Assembly (NCBI RefSeq): GCF_002007645.1
Contig: NZ_CP019791.1
Span: forward strand, 3,650,593-3,714,592
From: Anaerohalosphaera lusitana
GTDB lineage: Bacteria > Planctomycetota > Phycisphaerae > Sedimentisphaerales > Anaerohalosphaeraceae
Reading direction: 5' to 3'
Length of the DNA stretch: 64,000 nt
The notes beneath the pieces are model-generated. The model did no database searches and had not been told where the DNA came from. It worked only from the letters and a program-made list of their open reading frames with translations. Below are positions 40,301 to 49,419 of this stretch, one piece after another; positions within the stretch are counted from its first letter, which is position 1; the number at the start of each line of letters is the position of its first letter. Position numbers and translations under genes: made by a program.

Positions 40301-40630
40301 TCACGAAACACGTTTACATTCCAGACTGTAGCCGTTTATAAATATCGCAAAAACAGCCTCGTCAACCTTCGCATCCTGAGCGATCCGCTCTACCTGCTCA
40401 TCCGTCAGGCTCGTCGCGTTGGCCTTTTCCTCGGGCGTCATGATCGCTACCGCCCGCCGGATCTGCTCCAGTTCCTCATGGCTGGGCGATTCGAGCATCC
40501 CGAGCTCACCCGAGCCGCGATTGTCCCCGAACTGCCGTCTGACCTGTCGGCCATACTCATCGCCAACAAAGCGAGCGACCTTTTCGAGGTACTGCTCCAG
40601 AGACATCCGCGATTTTGACGAAGCCGTCAT
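40301..40630 (-). CDS. Small protein resembling the C-terminal half of the SRP54/Ffh M domain
   Basis: The product is 109 residues. Residues 52-84 read EELEQIRRAVAIMTPEE...ERIA. In Ffh next door the M domain reads GEIGKMEGIIHSMTEEE...RRIA. The MTxEE motif and the Arg-Ile-Ala that follows are spaced by exactly the same number of residues. The Arg-rich RNA-binding signature of Ffh (SRRRRIARG) is not kept (DEQVERIAQ). The N-terminal half (SLEQYLEKVARFVGDEYG) is unlike Ffh. The gene lies 104 nt after ffh and 57 nt before rpsP on the same strand. It could be a degenerate paralogue or an unrelated protein with a chance match. Confidence 0.55.
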   Translation of the reverse strand: MTASSKSRMSLEQYLEKVARFVGDEYGRQVRRQFGDNRGSGELGMLESPSHEELEQIRRAVAIMTPEEKANATSLTDEQVERIAQDAKVDEAVFAIFINGYSLECKRVS

Positions 40631-40734
40631 TTTAATTCACAAATTCCAAAACGCTATATAAAATCAGAAAAAAACACGATTTTTGTGCCCGCAGAAGCAT
40701 TCTCAGCCCCCACAAACTGCAAAATCCGCCCCCG

Positions 40735-42156
40735 TCAGCGGCGTTTCTTGATCTTGCCGCGTCTGCGTATCGTCTTTTTACGCTTGCTGCGTTGCTTAAT
40801 CTTCTTGCCGCCCTGCATCATACTCGCCATGTCCATCCTGCCGGACATAAGCCCTTTCAAACCGCCCATACCGCCGCTGCTCACGACCTTCATCATATCC
40901 CGGCTGCGCTTGAACGTCTTGACCAGTGAAGCGACCTCGTTCGGCGTCCTGCCGCAACCGCGCGCGATACGCCGTCTGCGCGAAGCGCTTATAGTTTCCG
41001 GATCCCGGCGCTCCTCCTCTGTCATCGAGTGGATGATCCCCTCCATCTTGCCGATCTCGCCGTCGTCGATATCCATATTACCGAGCTGCTGACCTACGCC
41101 CGGCAGCAGCTTGAGCATACTGCTCATCCCGCCCATCTTCTTCATGGCCTTCATCTGCTTGAGGAAGTCGTCAAAGCCGAAGGTGCCCTTCTGCATCTTC
41201 GTCTGCATTTTCTTCGCTTCCTCTTCATCGTACTGCTCCTGGGCCTTCTCAACCAGGGTAACCACGTCACCCATGCCCAGAATACGACTTGCCATCCTGT
41301 CCGGATGAAACTCTTCGATCTTGTCGAGCTTTTCACCGACACCAATGAACTTGATCGGCTTGCCCGTAACGGCCTTGACACTCAAAGCAGCACCGCCTCG
41401 TGCGTCACCGTCAAGCTTGGTCAGTATCACGCCGTCCAGTTCCAGACGGTCGTTAAATTCCTTCGCCGACGTAACCGCGTCCTGGCCGATCATCGCGTCG
41501 CAAACCAGGTATATCTGGTGCGGCGTGACCGCCTTGGCTACATCGGAAACCTCGCCCATCATCTCTTCATCGATGTGCAGCCGCCCCGCCGTATCCAGGA
41601 TAGCAACGTCGTAACCGCCCTGCTTACAACGCTTTATGCCGTTTTTCGCCACGCGGACCGCATCTTTCGTGTCCTCTGTATAAACCTCGACATCGATCTG
41701 CTCACCGAGCGTCACCAACTGATCGATAGCCGCAGGCCTCTGCAGGTCGTCCGCGATCATCATCGGCTTTTTGCCCTTGCTGATCAGATATTTCGCCAGC
41801 TTAGCAGCAGTCGTCGTTTTACCGCAACCCTGCAGACCCGCAAGCATTATTATAGTAGGACCGGGCGAGACAAAGTAAACCTGCGTATCCACGGGCCCCA
41901 TCAGCTTGGTCAACTCATCATTTACGATCTTGACCATCACCTGACCGGGATGCAGCGACTTGACCACTTCCTGGCCCATGGCTGCTTCCTGCACGTCCTT
42001 GCAGAACTGCTTGGCCACTTTATAGTTTACATCCGCCTCCAGCAGGGCTTTTCGCACCTCACGCATGGCCTCCTTGACGTTGGCCTCGGTGATCTTGCCT
42101 TTACCGGAAAGCGATTTAAATACCGAATTAAATTTCTGCGTTAAAGCATCAAACAA
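40735..42156 (-). CDS. ffh: Signal recognition particle protein Ffh
   Basis: Ffh binds signal sequences and 4.5S RNA and works with FtsY to target membrane proteins. The 473-residue product has the N domain, the G domain (GLQGCGKTTTAAKLA, DTAGRLHID, TKLDGDARGG) and the M domain (IIHSMTEEERRDP at 378, then ISASRRRRIARGCG). The C-terminus ends in a highly basic tail (KKIKQRSKRKKTIRRRGK), which may help bind RNA. It heads the minus-strand operon that includes rpsP. Confidence 0.97.
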   Translation of the reverse strand: MFDALTQKFNSVFKSLSGKGKITEANVKEAMREVRKALLEADVNYKVAKQFCKDVQEAAMGQEVVKSLHPGQVMVKIVNDELTKLMGPVDTQVYFVSPGPTIIMLAGLQGCGKTTTAAKLAKYLISKGKKPMMIADDLQRPAAIDQLVTLGEQIDVEVYTEDTKDAVRVAKNGIKRCKQGGYDVAILDTAGRLHIDEEMMGEVSDVAKAVTPHQIYLVCDAMIGQDAVTSAKEFNDRLELDGVILTKLDGDARGGAALSVKAVTGKPIKFIGVGEKLDKIEEFHPDRMASRILGMGDVVTLVEKAQEQYDEEEAKKMQTKMQKGTFGFDDFLKQMKAMKKMGGMSSMLKLLPGVGQQLGNMDIDDGEIGKMEGIIHSMTEEERRDPETISASRRRRIARGCGRTPNEVASLVKTFKRSRDMMKVVSSGGMGGLKGLMSGRMDMASMMQGGKKIKQRSKRKKTIRRRGKIKKRR

Positions 42157-42379
42157 TGTAAGTCACCCTGAATAAAGAAGTTTCGCAAATTTTACAGGCG
42201 CAGGGATACCGAGCAATTAAACATGGAATTCTACGCACCAAAGCCCGATTGTTCAAGAAAAAACTCGAATTTGCCAACCTCAACACCCCTAACGACCCAA
42301 AATTCCCCACTTTAGCGTGCATTTCACCCCCGAACCTCGCTGTAATTCGGCAATATTGACAACTTTATCGAAAAAAACC

Positions 42380-42407
42380 TTGTCTTGACGGCTCAAATCC
42401 GTATACT
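42380..42407 (+). promoter_or_regulatory. Promoter for rplS, with a 99-nt leader
   Basis: TTGTCT (42380-42385) and TATACT (42402-42407) are 16 nt apart. Transcription would begin near 42414. The leader to the GTG start contains a hairpin (TTACCC and GGGTAA at about 42473-42491) just before the AGGAG ribosome binding site. The 42157-42379 part of the gap to ffh holds no gene. A separate promoter for ffh, read leftwards, is not obvious. Confidence 0.6.
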
Positions 42408-42512
42408 GGGCAATTCTTTGTAGAGCTCGGTAGCGGTTGTGCGCCGTCCCGGGTCGGAATGATTGAATTTTTACCCATGTTTACGGGTAAGAAACGGACA
42501 GGAGATATAACC

Positions 42513-42881
42513 GTGAAGACAGAAATTCTCGAATCAGTAGAAAGCAAGAGCCTCAAGCAGGAACTGCCCCACTTTGAAGTGGGCGACACAGTACAGGTTC
42601 ACTGCAAGATCAAAGAAGGCGAAAAAGAACGTATCCAGCTTTTCAGCGGTACGGTCATCGCTCGAAACGGCCGCGGCATCAACGAAACCTTCACCGTTCG
42701 CAGAATGATCGGCGACGAAGGCGTTGAGCGTGTTTTCCCGCTCCACTCGCCGAACGTCGTTACAGTCGAACCGATGCGATCCAGCAAGGTCCGCCGTGCA
42801 AAGCTCTACTTCCTCCGCGAACGTCGCGGCAAGGGCGTAAGACTCGCACAGCGTCGTAGCGATCACACTGCCCGCAGGTAA
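42513..42881 (+). CDS. rplS: 50S ribosomal protein L19
   Basis: L19 lies at the 30S-50S interface. The 122-residue product has FEVGDTVQVHCKIKEGEKERIQ, the conserved FSGTVIARNGRGINETFTVRR and SPNVVTVEPMRSSKVRRAKLYFLRERRGKG. The start is GTG at 42513-42515, with AGGAG at 42500-42504. An open frame continues upstream to 42459 but has no ribosome binding site and would add an atypical leader. It is transcribed divergently from ffh and is not beside trmD. Confidence 0.95.
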   Translation: MKTEILESVESKSLKQELPHFEVGDTVQVHCKIKEGEKERIQLFSGTVIARNGRGINETFTVRRMIGDEGVERVFPLHSPNVVTVEPMRSSKVRRAKLYFLRERRGKGVRLAQRRSDHTARR

Positions 42882-42895
42882 TCGGGATCCCGGAA

Positions 42896-43294
42896 GTGCT
42901 CTGGTTCCCGGCCCTGAGAAAAAGGCTCCGCTCCAACTCCGCCAAACTCGGCAAGTGGGGCGAGAAGAAAAGCCTCAAGTTTCTCAAGAACAAGGGCCTC
43001 AAACCGATAACCACCAACTTCCGCGGCAGGTCCGGCGAGATCGACCTGATAATGAGCGATACCGACGGCAGGATCATTTTCGTCGAAGTCAAAACAAGGG
43101 CCAGCGAACACAAAGCGCTGGCCCATACTGCAGTTACACCACGCAAGCAAAAGCACCTCATCCGCACCGCCCGTGATTTCTGCCGTCAGTACAGCCTCAA
43201 CGACCGTCCCATGCGTTTCGACGTGATCGCGGTAGTCCTCCCCGCCACCGGCCCGGCCGAAATTCGCCATTACGAAAACGCCTTTCGCCCCTGA
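42896..43294 (+). CDS. UPF0102 (YraN) family nuclease-like protein
   Basis: The 132-residue product has the restriction-endonuclease-like fold signature of the family: G-x-x-GE-x-x-A at the start (LGKWGEKKSLKFLKNKG), then GEIDLIMSDTDGRIIFVEVKTR with the Asp, Glu and Lys residues of the fold. The family is linked to DNA binding or repair, but its activity is unproven. It starts at GTG 42896, 14 nt after rplS, so it is probably cotranscribed with it. Confidence 0.9.
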   Translation: MLWFPALRKRLRSNSAKLGKWGEKKSLKFLKNKGLKPITTNFRGRSGEIDLIMSDTDGRIIFVEVKTRASEHKALAHTAVTPRKQKHLIRTARDFCRQYSLNDRPMRFDVIAVVLPATGPAEIRHYENAFRP

Positions 43295-43321
43295 ACACAA
43301 TCGCAAACAGGAGAAAACATA

Positions 43322-44095
43322 ATGCAGTTGATCGACACACACGCACACCTGACGTTCCCCGAGATTGAAACGCAGGTCGAAGACGTACTCGCCCGCAGCC
43401 GCGAAGCAGGCGTCGACCGCTGGATCACCATCGGCACCGACCCCGAACAGATCGAAAAGACCATCGAACTCGCCCGCCGCCACGACAACATGTGGGCCGC
43501 CGTCGGCGTTCATCCCCACCACGCATCAGAAGTCGATCAGCCCCACCTTGACCGCATTCGCGAACTCGCAGCAGACCCCAAGGTCGTCGCCATCGGCGAA
43601 GCGGGCCTCGACTATCACTATGAACTCAGCGTCCGCGACAAGCAGAAAGAGGTTTTCCGCGCCCAGCTCCAGATCGCTGCCGACACAAACCTCCCCATCG
43701 TAGTCCACACCCGCAAGGCGTTCGAAGACAGCATGGAAATCCTGGACGAATTCGCGGGCAAACTCAAGAACGTCGTCATCCACTGCTACTCCGGCACACC
43801 CGAACAGACACAGCAGGTCCTCGACCGCGGCTTCTACATTTCATTCACCGGCATCGTCACCTTCAAACGCACCGACGACGTCCGTGAAGTCGCAAAGATG
43901 GTCCCCCTCGACCGCATGATGATAGAAACCGACACCCCCTACATCTCCCCCGAACCAGTCCGCAAACAAAAACCCAACGAACCGGCCCTGATGATCCACA
44001 CCGCAAAACTCCTCGCCAACCTCCACGGACTGCCCCTTGAAACCTTCGCCCAAAAAGTAACCGCCACCAGCGAAAAATTCTTCAACCTTGCATAG
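43322..44095 (+). CDS. TatD family metal-dependent deoxyribonuclease
   Basis: The 257-residue product has the metal-ligand motifs of the TatD amidohydrolase-like fold: DTHAHL (H7, H9), IGEAGLDYHY (Glu of the site), H in VVHTRKAF, H in VIHCYSG and the Asp in IETDTPY. These support a hydrolase, usually tied to 3'-5' DNase or repair activity. The start at 43322 is 27 nt after the UPF0102 stop, with AGGAG upstream. A promoter for the next small gene overlaps its stop. Confidence 0.93.
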   Translation: MQLIDTHAHLTFPEIETQVEDVLARSREAGVDRWITIGTDPEQIEKTIELARRHDNMWAAVGVHPHHASEVDQPHLDRIRELAADPKVVAIGEAGLDYHYELSVRDKQKEVFRAQLQIAADTNLPIVVHTRKAFEDSMEILDEFAGKLKNVVIHCYSGTPEQTQQVLDRGFYISFTGIVTFKRTDDVREVAKMVPLDRMMIETDTPYISPEPVRKQKPNEPALMIHTAKLLANLHGLPLETFAQKVTATSEKFFNLA

Positions 44096-44115
44096 CGTCA
44101 TCATGACGGTATAAT
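44088..44115 (+). promoter_or_regulatory. Promoter for the 53-residue membrane protein
   Basis: TTGCAT (44088-44093) and TATAAT (44110-44115) are 16 nt apart. The -35 box overlaps the TatD-family stop codon. Transcription would begin near 44122, about 75 nt before the small gene. A separate promoter supports the small gene being real. Confidence 0.65.
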
Positions 44116-44196
44116 ACCAAAGAGCGTATTTGATGCGTTTTTATGACAAACCAGAATATCTTCATTAAGAGTTCTAATTTTCGCTAAGGGAACGCA

Positions 44197-44358
44197 ATGA
44201 TGGAATTCGAAAATCTTGTGATGGTTTTTGTAGGCTTTTTTCTATTGGTTTTGATGTTAGTGGCACTGTTTGGTATCAAAAATTCATTTGCTAAAATACA
44301 AGCGGACATTCATAAGATCGCTGCAAAAATGGACCAGCAATCCGGCCCACAAGCCTAA
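44197..44358 (+). CDS. Small single-span membrane protein, 53 residues
   Basis: The product has one N-terminal hydrophobic span (LVMVFVGFFLLVLMLVALFG) followed by a charged helix (KNSFAKIQADIHKIAAKMD) and a short polar end. Two consecutive ATG codons (44197 and 44200) lie after AAGGGA. The orientation suggests an N-terminal membrane anchor with a short cytoplasmic tail or coiled coil. It has no known family. It follows the TatD-family gene and is convergent with prmC, 9 nt away. Confidence 0.6.
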   Translation: MMEFENLVMVFVGFFLLVLMLVALFGIKNSFAKIQADIHKIAAKMDQQSGPQA

Positions 44359-44367
44359 ACCCAGCAT

Positions 44368-45240
44368 TCACCGCTTAGCAACCGCGATCCGGTCGTGCCT
44401 GGCAAAATCCTTCTCGATCCGCACCTCGCTGAACAGCCCCGTCCCTTCCAGCAGTTCCCGCACCGCGTCGCCCTGCTGATAGCCGATCTCCAGCATAACC
44501 GCGCCGTCCGGCTTCAAATACGTCGCAAGCTCCCCCATCATCCGCTCGTAAATATCCAGCCCCTTCTCCCCCGCGACCAGCGCCCTCGCCGGCTCATATT
44601 CCTTCACGTTCCTGTCCAGCCCCTCATACTCCGCCTCAGTCACGTAAGGCGGATTCGACACGATCAGATCAAACTGCTTATCCGCAAACCCTTCCACCGC
44701 CTCGAATAGATCGCCCCCGCAAAGCTCAACCTTCTCACCCAGCCCGTGCTTTTCTACGTTCCGCCCCGCAACCTCCATCGCCTCGTCGCAAATATCGGTC
44801 GCGATAACCTTCACATCCTCCACGCCTTTCGCAACCGCTGCCGCAATACATCCCGATCCCGTGCATAGCTCCAGCACATAACGCGGCACCTGCCGTTCAC
44901 GCAAAAACTCGATCGCCCTCTCGACCAGTCCCTCCGTCTCAGGCCGCGGTATCAAAACCGCAGGTGAAACGTCTATCTGCATCGAATAAAATTCCGTATG
45001 CCCCACCAGGTACGCCACGGGCTCATGCTCGCCCGCCCGCTTTACCAGGTCCCGCAGCTTCGCCAACTTGTCCGGCCCGACCGGCTTATCGTAATGCATA
45101 TAAAGCTGGATCCGCTCCAGCCCGAGAACATTCGAGAGCAGCATCTCCGCCGCCAGCCGAGGCGCATCCACGCCCTTGTTCTCGAAAAACGGTATCATCC
45201 AGTCAAGCAGCTTCTTAATCGTCCATGTCTGCGTCGCCAT
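44368..45240 (-). CDS. prmC: Peptide chain release factor N5-glutamine methyltransferase PrmC
   Basis: PrmC methylates the GGQ glutamine of release factors. The 290-residue product contains EPVAYLVGHTEFY, the SAM-binding LELCTGSGCIA (near 125) and the catalytic NPPY at 196-199. It lies 53 nt after asnS and is likely cotranscribed with it. It is not linked to prfA here. Confidence 0.95.
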   Translation of the reverse strand: MATQTWTIKKLLDWMIPFFENKGVDAPRLAAEMLLSNVLGLERIQLYMHYDKPVGPDKLAKLRDLVKRAGEHEPVAYLVGHTEFYSMQIDVSPAVLIPRPETEGLVERAIEFLRERQVPRYVLELCTGSGCIAAAVAKGVEDVKVIATDICDEAMEVAGRNVEKHGLGEKVELCGGDLFEAVEGFADKQFDLIVSNPPYVTEAEYEGLDRNVKEYEPARALVAGEKGLDIYERMMGELATYLKPDGAVMLEIGYQQGDAVRELLEGTGLFSEVRIEKDFARHDRIAVAKR

Positions 45241-45293
45241 ACAAAATTTCCATCGAAACTATGCAAATTGAAATTACAGCCGCACCTGCCGCG

Positions 45294-46805
45294 CTAAATA
45301 TACATCTTGTCCATCATCCGCGGGAATGGTATGCACTGACGGATATGCTTTTCGCCCGTTATCCACGCAACCGTCCGCTCGACGCCCAATCCGAACCCTC
45401 CGTGCGGCACGGACCCGTACTTACGCAGATCCAGATACCACGAATAGTTCTCCGGATCGTAACCTTCCTCGTCAATCCGCTTCATTAAATAGTCGTAATC
45501 ATCCTCACGCACACTACCGCCGATGATCTCTCCGAACCCCTCCGGCGCGAGCAGGTCGAAATTCTCGACCACATCCGTATTGCTCCGATCCGTCTTCATA
45601 TAGAACGCCTTCGCACTCCGCGGATAATGCGTCACGAACACCGGCCGATCGTGCATCTGCGAAATGATCGTCTCATCCGAGCCGCCCAGGTCCTTGCCCC
45701 AGTTGAACTCCGCCGCCAGTTTCGCGTGCTTCGGATTGTTCTCGATCTTCTTCTCAAGCTCCTCAAGCTCCGTCCGCAGCTCGATCAGCATTCTCGCGTT
45801 CTTCTCACGCTTCCACTTCTTGACCCCGCCAGACTTCTCCTCCGCCTCGATATCCGCGATATGCTTTTCGATCTCCGTCTTGCGAGCCTTGAAAGACTCG
45901 AGCTGCTCGGCCATAAACTTCGCCGCCTTATCGCTCTTGAGAAGCTCCGCCGCCTCCGTATAAGTCATCCGCACGAACGGCGGCTTGATGTTCTCCAGAT
46001 GCGGTATATCCGCCCCCAGCGTCTCAAGCTCGCCGCGATTCTTCTCCAGCACCTGCTGTACCACGAACGATACGAAATTCTCCCCAAGCTCCAGCAATCC
46101 CGGCAGATCGATATACGCAACCTCAGGCTCGACCATCCAGAACTCCGTCAAGTGCCTCCGCGTCTTGCTCTTTTCCGCGCGGAACGTCGGTCCAAAACAG
46201 TAGACCTTGCCGTAGCTCATCGCCGCCGACTCAAGATATAACTGCCCCGTCTGCGCCAGATACACCGGCTGACCGAAATAATCCACCTCGAACAGCGTCT
46301 GCTCACCCTCACCCGCCGTCGGCGCGAATATCGGCGTATCGATCAGCGTAAATCCGTTATCGTTGAAGAACCGTCGGATCGCATCGATCACCGTATGCCT
46401 TACCTTGCCTATCGCCCACTGCCTCTGCGATCGCAAATGCAGATGTCGATGCTTCAGCAGAAAGTCCACCCCATGCTCCTTGGGCGTGATCGGATAATCC
46501 GTCGCCTCGCATACCACCTCGGCACCCGTGACGCTCAGCTCATACCCGCCCACCGAACGCGGCTCCTCACGGCATGTCCCGGTAACTACCAGCGAAGACT
46601 CCTGCCCAAGCCGCTTGAGCTCGTCGAACTTTTCCTCCGCAAACTCCGCCTTCTCAACAATGCACTGGCAAAGCCCCGTTCCGTCCCGCAGGATCAGGAA
46701 CACCAGCTTACCGCTCGAACGCGAATTATAAAGCCACCCCTGCAGCGAAACTTCTTCACCGACATGATCCTTCAGTTCACTGATCGTAGTCTTCTGTACC
46801 GCCAT
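45294..46805 (-). CDS. asnS: Asparaginyl-tRNA synthetase
   Basis: The enzyme charges tRNA-Asn. The 503-residue product has an N-terminal OB-fold anticodon domain ([24 protein letters not shown]) and a class II catalytic domain with motif 2 ([26 protein letters not shown]) and motif 3 ([14 protein letters not shown]). An insertion around residues 285-340 is Lys- and Glu-rich and probably coiled ([20 protein letters not shown]). AsnRS rather than AspRS is supported by EFWMVEPE. It follows the YhcH-family gene by 133 nt. Confidence 0.93.
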   Translation of the reverse strand: MAVQKTTISELKDHVGEEVSLQGWLYNSRSSGKLVFLILRDGTGLCQCIVEKAEFAEEKFDELKRLGQESSLVVTGTCREEPRSVGGYELSVTGAEVVCEATDYPITPKEHGVDFLLKHRHLHLRSQRQWAIGKVRHTVIDAIRRFFNDNGFTLIDTPIFAPTAGEGEQTLFEVDYFGQPVYLAQTGQLYLESAAMSYGKVYCFGPTFRAEKSKTRRHLTEFWMVEPEVAYIDLPGLLELGENFVSFVVQQVLEKNRGELETLGADIPHLENIKPPFVRMTYTEAAELLKSDKAAKFMAEQLESFKARKTEIEKHIADIEAEEKSGGVKKWKREKNARMLIELRTELEELEKKIENNPKHAKLAAEFNWGKDLGGSDETIISQMHDRPVFVTHYPRSAKAFYMKTDRSNTDVVENFDLLAPEGFGEIIGGSVREDDYDYLMKRIDEEGYDPENYSWYLDLRKYGSVPHGGFGLGVERTVAWITGEKHIRQCIPFPRMMDKMYI

Positions 46806-46938
46806 GATACCGCCTTAAAATCTCTCAAAGTTTGCAAATACAACACGCCGAAACCACATCGGCCGCCATGATCGTCACATTATAAACCCGCCCCATGCGA
46901 TTTGTCGAGCAAATGATCCGCAATTCCCCGCACCAGTA

Positions 46939-47400
46939 TCAGTCAAGCCGAACCTTTATCACGACCTTGCGAACATTCGCCGCCTCATCCAGCGTCCGCC
47001 CCGGCATATGTGCATCATGCGGATAGAACATAGCGAACATCCCCGGCTGCATGTTGATCGTCCCTGTATCTATCGAAGGCTCGTAAAACGCCACATCCCG
47101 CTCACCGTCATACGCCTCGATCTCGGCAAGATCACCGACATGGGCATGCCCGATCACCTCCGCCCCCGCCGTTATCAACTGTATATCCAGGTACCTGCGA
47201 TGCGCCTCGAACCTGCCCAGCTCCCAGTCCTGCGTCTGGTATGAATCCACGTTGAAAAACAGCCGTTCGCCGTCGACCTCATACCGCCCGTCCGGCAACT
47301 GCGTAAAAGGCTGTCGCTGCAGCACTTCAAACGCACGCCCAAGATTACCACCGCCAAGCGCCGCATACCGCCCGGCATTCTCGATCCTGTCAAATACCAC
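46939..47400 (-). CDS. YhcH/YjgK/YiaL family protein (DUF386)
   Basis: The 153-residue product has the cupin-like family signatures EAHRRYLDIQLI, and FAMFYPHDAHMPG with His residues of the putative metal site. The family is related to the beta-subunit of EbgC and to sugar isomerases; its reaction is not known in most cases. It sits 14 nt after the pspC gene. Confidence 0.88.
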   Translation of the reverse strand: MVFDRIENAGRYAALGGGNLGRAFEVLQRQPFTQLPDGRYEVDGERLFFNVDSYQTQDWELGRFEAHRRYLDIQLITAGAEVIGHAHVGDLAEIEAYDGERDVAFYEPSIDTGTINMQPGMFAMFYPHDAHMPGRTLDEAANVRKVVIKVRLD

Positions 47401-47414
47401 TTAATACTCCGTCA

Positions 47415-47642
47415 TCACAAAGGCTCAGAACTCTCAACCCCGCCCTCATCGCTCTTAGGCTCGTCGGGTATTATCGCCCAGGCAACTATATACATAATTG
47501 CTACAGGTATGAAACCCGTAATAATAGCTGCAAATACCACGATCAGCCTGACCAGCGTCGGATCGATGTCATACGTCTCGCCGATCCCGCCGCAGACACC
47601 AAGCACCTTGCGATCCGTTCGCGACAAATACAACTTCCGCAT
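47415..47642 (-). CDS. PspC-domain small membrane protein
   Basis: The 75-residue product has the PspC family motif KVLGVCGGIGETYDIDPTLVRLI, followed by one hydrophobic span (VVFAAIITGFIPVAIMYIVAWAII). The tail is acidic. The family is tied to envelope stress response. It starts after the glyS terminator, so it heads a pspC-YhcH family-asnS-prmC set. Confidence 0.88.
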   Translation of the reverse strand: MRKLYLSRTDRKVLGVCGGIGETYDIDPTLVRLIVVFAAIITGFIPVAIMYIVAWAIIPDEPKSDEGGVESSEPL

Positions 47643-47716
47643 AATTCGGCCTCCTCAAAAAACCTCGCTCAGTTGCTACTTATTATAGCATTTTTACCAG
47701 CGAAAAGCACCAGATC

Positions 47717-47745
47717 AAAAAAAGGCAGGCCCGAAAACCCGCCTT
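47717..47745 (-). terminator. Rho-independent terminator of glyS
   Basis: The minus strand shows AAGGC...GCCTT (47741-47745 and 47722-47726) with GC-rich sequence inside, followed by a run of T. It lies about 10 nt after the glyS stop. It should separate glyS from pspC. Confidence 0.75.
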
Positions 47746-47754
47746 CTAATTTCC

Positions 47755-49221
47755 CTAGATATCCAGATTCTCACGCAGATAGGATTTCACCTGGTCAATA
47801 TTGATCCGCTGCTGATCCATCGAATCACGCTCGCGAACCGTCACAGTGTCATCCTCCAGCGTCTGCCCGTCCACCGTCACGCAGTAAGGCGTACCCGCCT
47901 CGTCCTGCCTGCGGTAACGACGCCCAACAGCACCCTTCTCGTCATAGAAGCATGCAAAATGCTTCTTCAGATCGTTCGACAGCTTACCCGCGATCTCCGG
48001 CATGCCTTCCTTCTTCACCAGCGGGAACACAGCCGCCTTGATCGGCGCTATCGCAGGGTGGAACCTCAGCACATTACGCGTCTTACCCTTAACCTCTTCC
48101 TCGTCATACGCATCAACCAGAAACGCCAGCGTACTCCGGTCGATACCAGCCGAAGGCTCGATCACGTAAGGAATATACCGCTTCTTTTCCTGATCATCGA
48201 AGAATGACAACGGCCCCTTATGGTAATCCTCTGCCTCTTCCTTGAGCGTCACCTTCGTCAGATCCCGCCCGTTCTCGTACCAGTCGTTGATCGTCCGCAT
48301 ACCCCGCTGATGCTGCCGCAGGTCGTAATCGGTCCGGTTCGCGATCCCCTCCAGCTCCTGCCAGTCGCCCTGCCCGAACGGGAACTTATACTCCACGTCC
48401 ACGCACGCTTTGGCGTAGTGAGCCAGCTCATCCGGATCATGATCCCGGAACCGCAGATTCTCTTTCTTGATGCCGTACTCGACATACCACTGGAACCGCT
48501 GTTCCTTCCAGTGCTTGTACCATTCCTCGTCCGTGCCCGGCTCGCAGAAAAACTCCATCTCCGCCTGCTCGAACTCACGCGTACGGAAGATAAACGCCTT
48601 AGTCGTCACCTCGTTACGAAAACTCTTACCGATCTGCGCGATACCGAACGGCACCTTCACCCGCGTGCTGTCCAGCACGTTCCGGAAATTCGCAAAAATA
48701 CCCTGCGCCGTCTCGGGACGCAAAAATACCTTCATCTGATCGTCGACGTTCGCTCCCATCTCAGTCTGGAACATCAGCTTGAATTCCATCGGCGCCGAGA
48801 ACTTCCCAACCGCCCCGCACGCAGGACACACCTTCTTATCCAGGTTCTTCGCATCCTTTGCCGCAAGCTCAGGATCGATATGCTCGGTATGCTCTTCCGC
48901 GCCTTCGGTCAGATGATCCACCCGCGAACGCGTATTGCACTTCTGACAAACCGTCACCAGGTCCGCAAATTTATCCGCATGACCGCTCGCCTTCCACACC
49001 AGTGGATGCATGAAGATCGACGAATCCAGCCCCACAACATCATCACGCATCTGCACCATGCTCTTCCACCATGCATTGCGCACGTTGCGCTTCAGCTCCG
49101 AGCCCAAAGGCCCGTAGTCATAACAGCTCGCCAGCCCGCCGTAGATCTCGCTCGACTGAAAAATAAACCCGCGCCGCTTGCAAAGTGAAACGATATCGTC
49201 CAGTTTTGTCAGTTTAGCCAT
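47755..49221 (-). CDS. glyS: Glycyl-tRNA synthetase, dimeric single-chain type
   Basis: This charges tRNA-Gly. The 488-residue product is the homodimeric (archaeal/eukaryotic and Gram-positive) form, unlike the alpha2-beta2 type of E. coli. It has CKRRGFIFQSSEIYGGLASCYDYGPLG at the start, a zinc-like insertion with CQKC and CPAC, class II motif 2 (GKSFRNEVTTKAFIFRTREFEQAEME) and a C-terminal anticodon domain. The stop lies at 47755, just before a hairpin terminator. Confidence 0.94.
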   Translation of the reverse strand: MAKLTKLDDIVSLCKRRGFIFQSSEIYGGLASCYDYGPLGSELKRNVRNAWWKSMVQMRDDVVGLDSSIFMHPLVWKASGHADKFADLVTVCQKCNTRSRVDHLTEGAEEHTEHIDPELAAKDAKNLDKKVCPACGAVGKFSAPMEFKLMFQTEMGANVDDQMKVFLRPETAQGIFANFRNVLDSTRVKVPFGIAQIGKSFRNEVTTKAFIFRTREFEQAEMEFFCEPGTDEEWYKHWKEQRFQWYVEYGIKKENLRFRDHDPDELAHYAKACVDVEYKFPFGQGDWQELEGIANRTDYDLRQHQRGMRTINDWYENGRDLTKVTLKEEAEDYHKGPLSFFDDQEKKRYIPYVIEPSAGIDRSTLAFLVDAYDEEEVKGKTRNVLRFHPAIAPIKAAVFPLVKKEGMPEIAGKLSNDLKKHFACFYDEKGAVGRRYRRQDEAGTPYCVTVDGQTLEDDTVTVRERDSMDQQRINIDQVKSYLRENLDI

Positions 49222-49419
49222 AAAAAATTCCTGAATAAGCCCTCGTAAATTCGTTGTAAGTCGTTTTTCAAGCCGACATTGTACACCAAACCGCCCTGAT
49301 TACAAGTTTATCACCTCCGGTTTTTATTAGAAGAAAACATTTCGATTCGCTATACTTATAGACAAGTAAACGATTTTACCGAACCCCGCCCCTCCCCGGG
49401 CAATTCACACAGGACGTAG

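Noticed and set aside
42459..42512. Extension of rplS to an upstream ATG-like start at 42459
   Set aside because: There is no ribosome binding site and the extra residues do not match L19. GTG at 42513 has a proper AGGAG.
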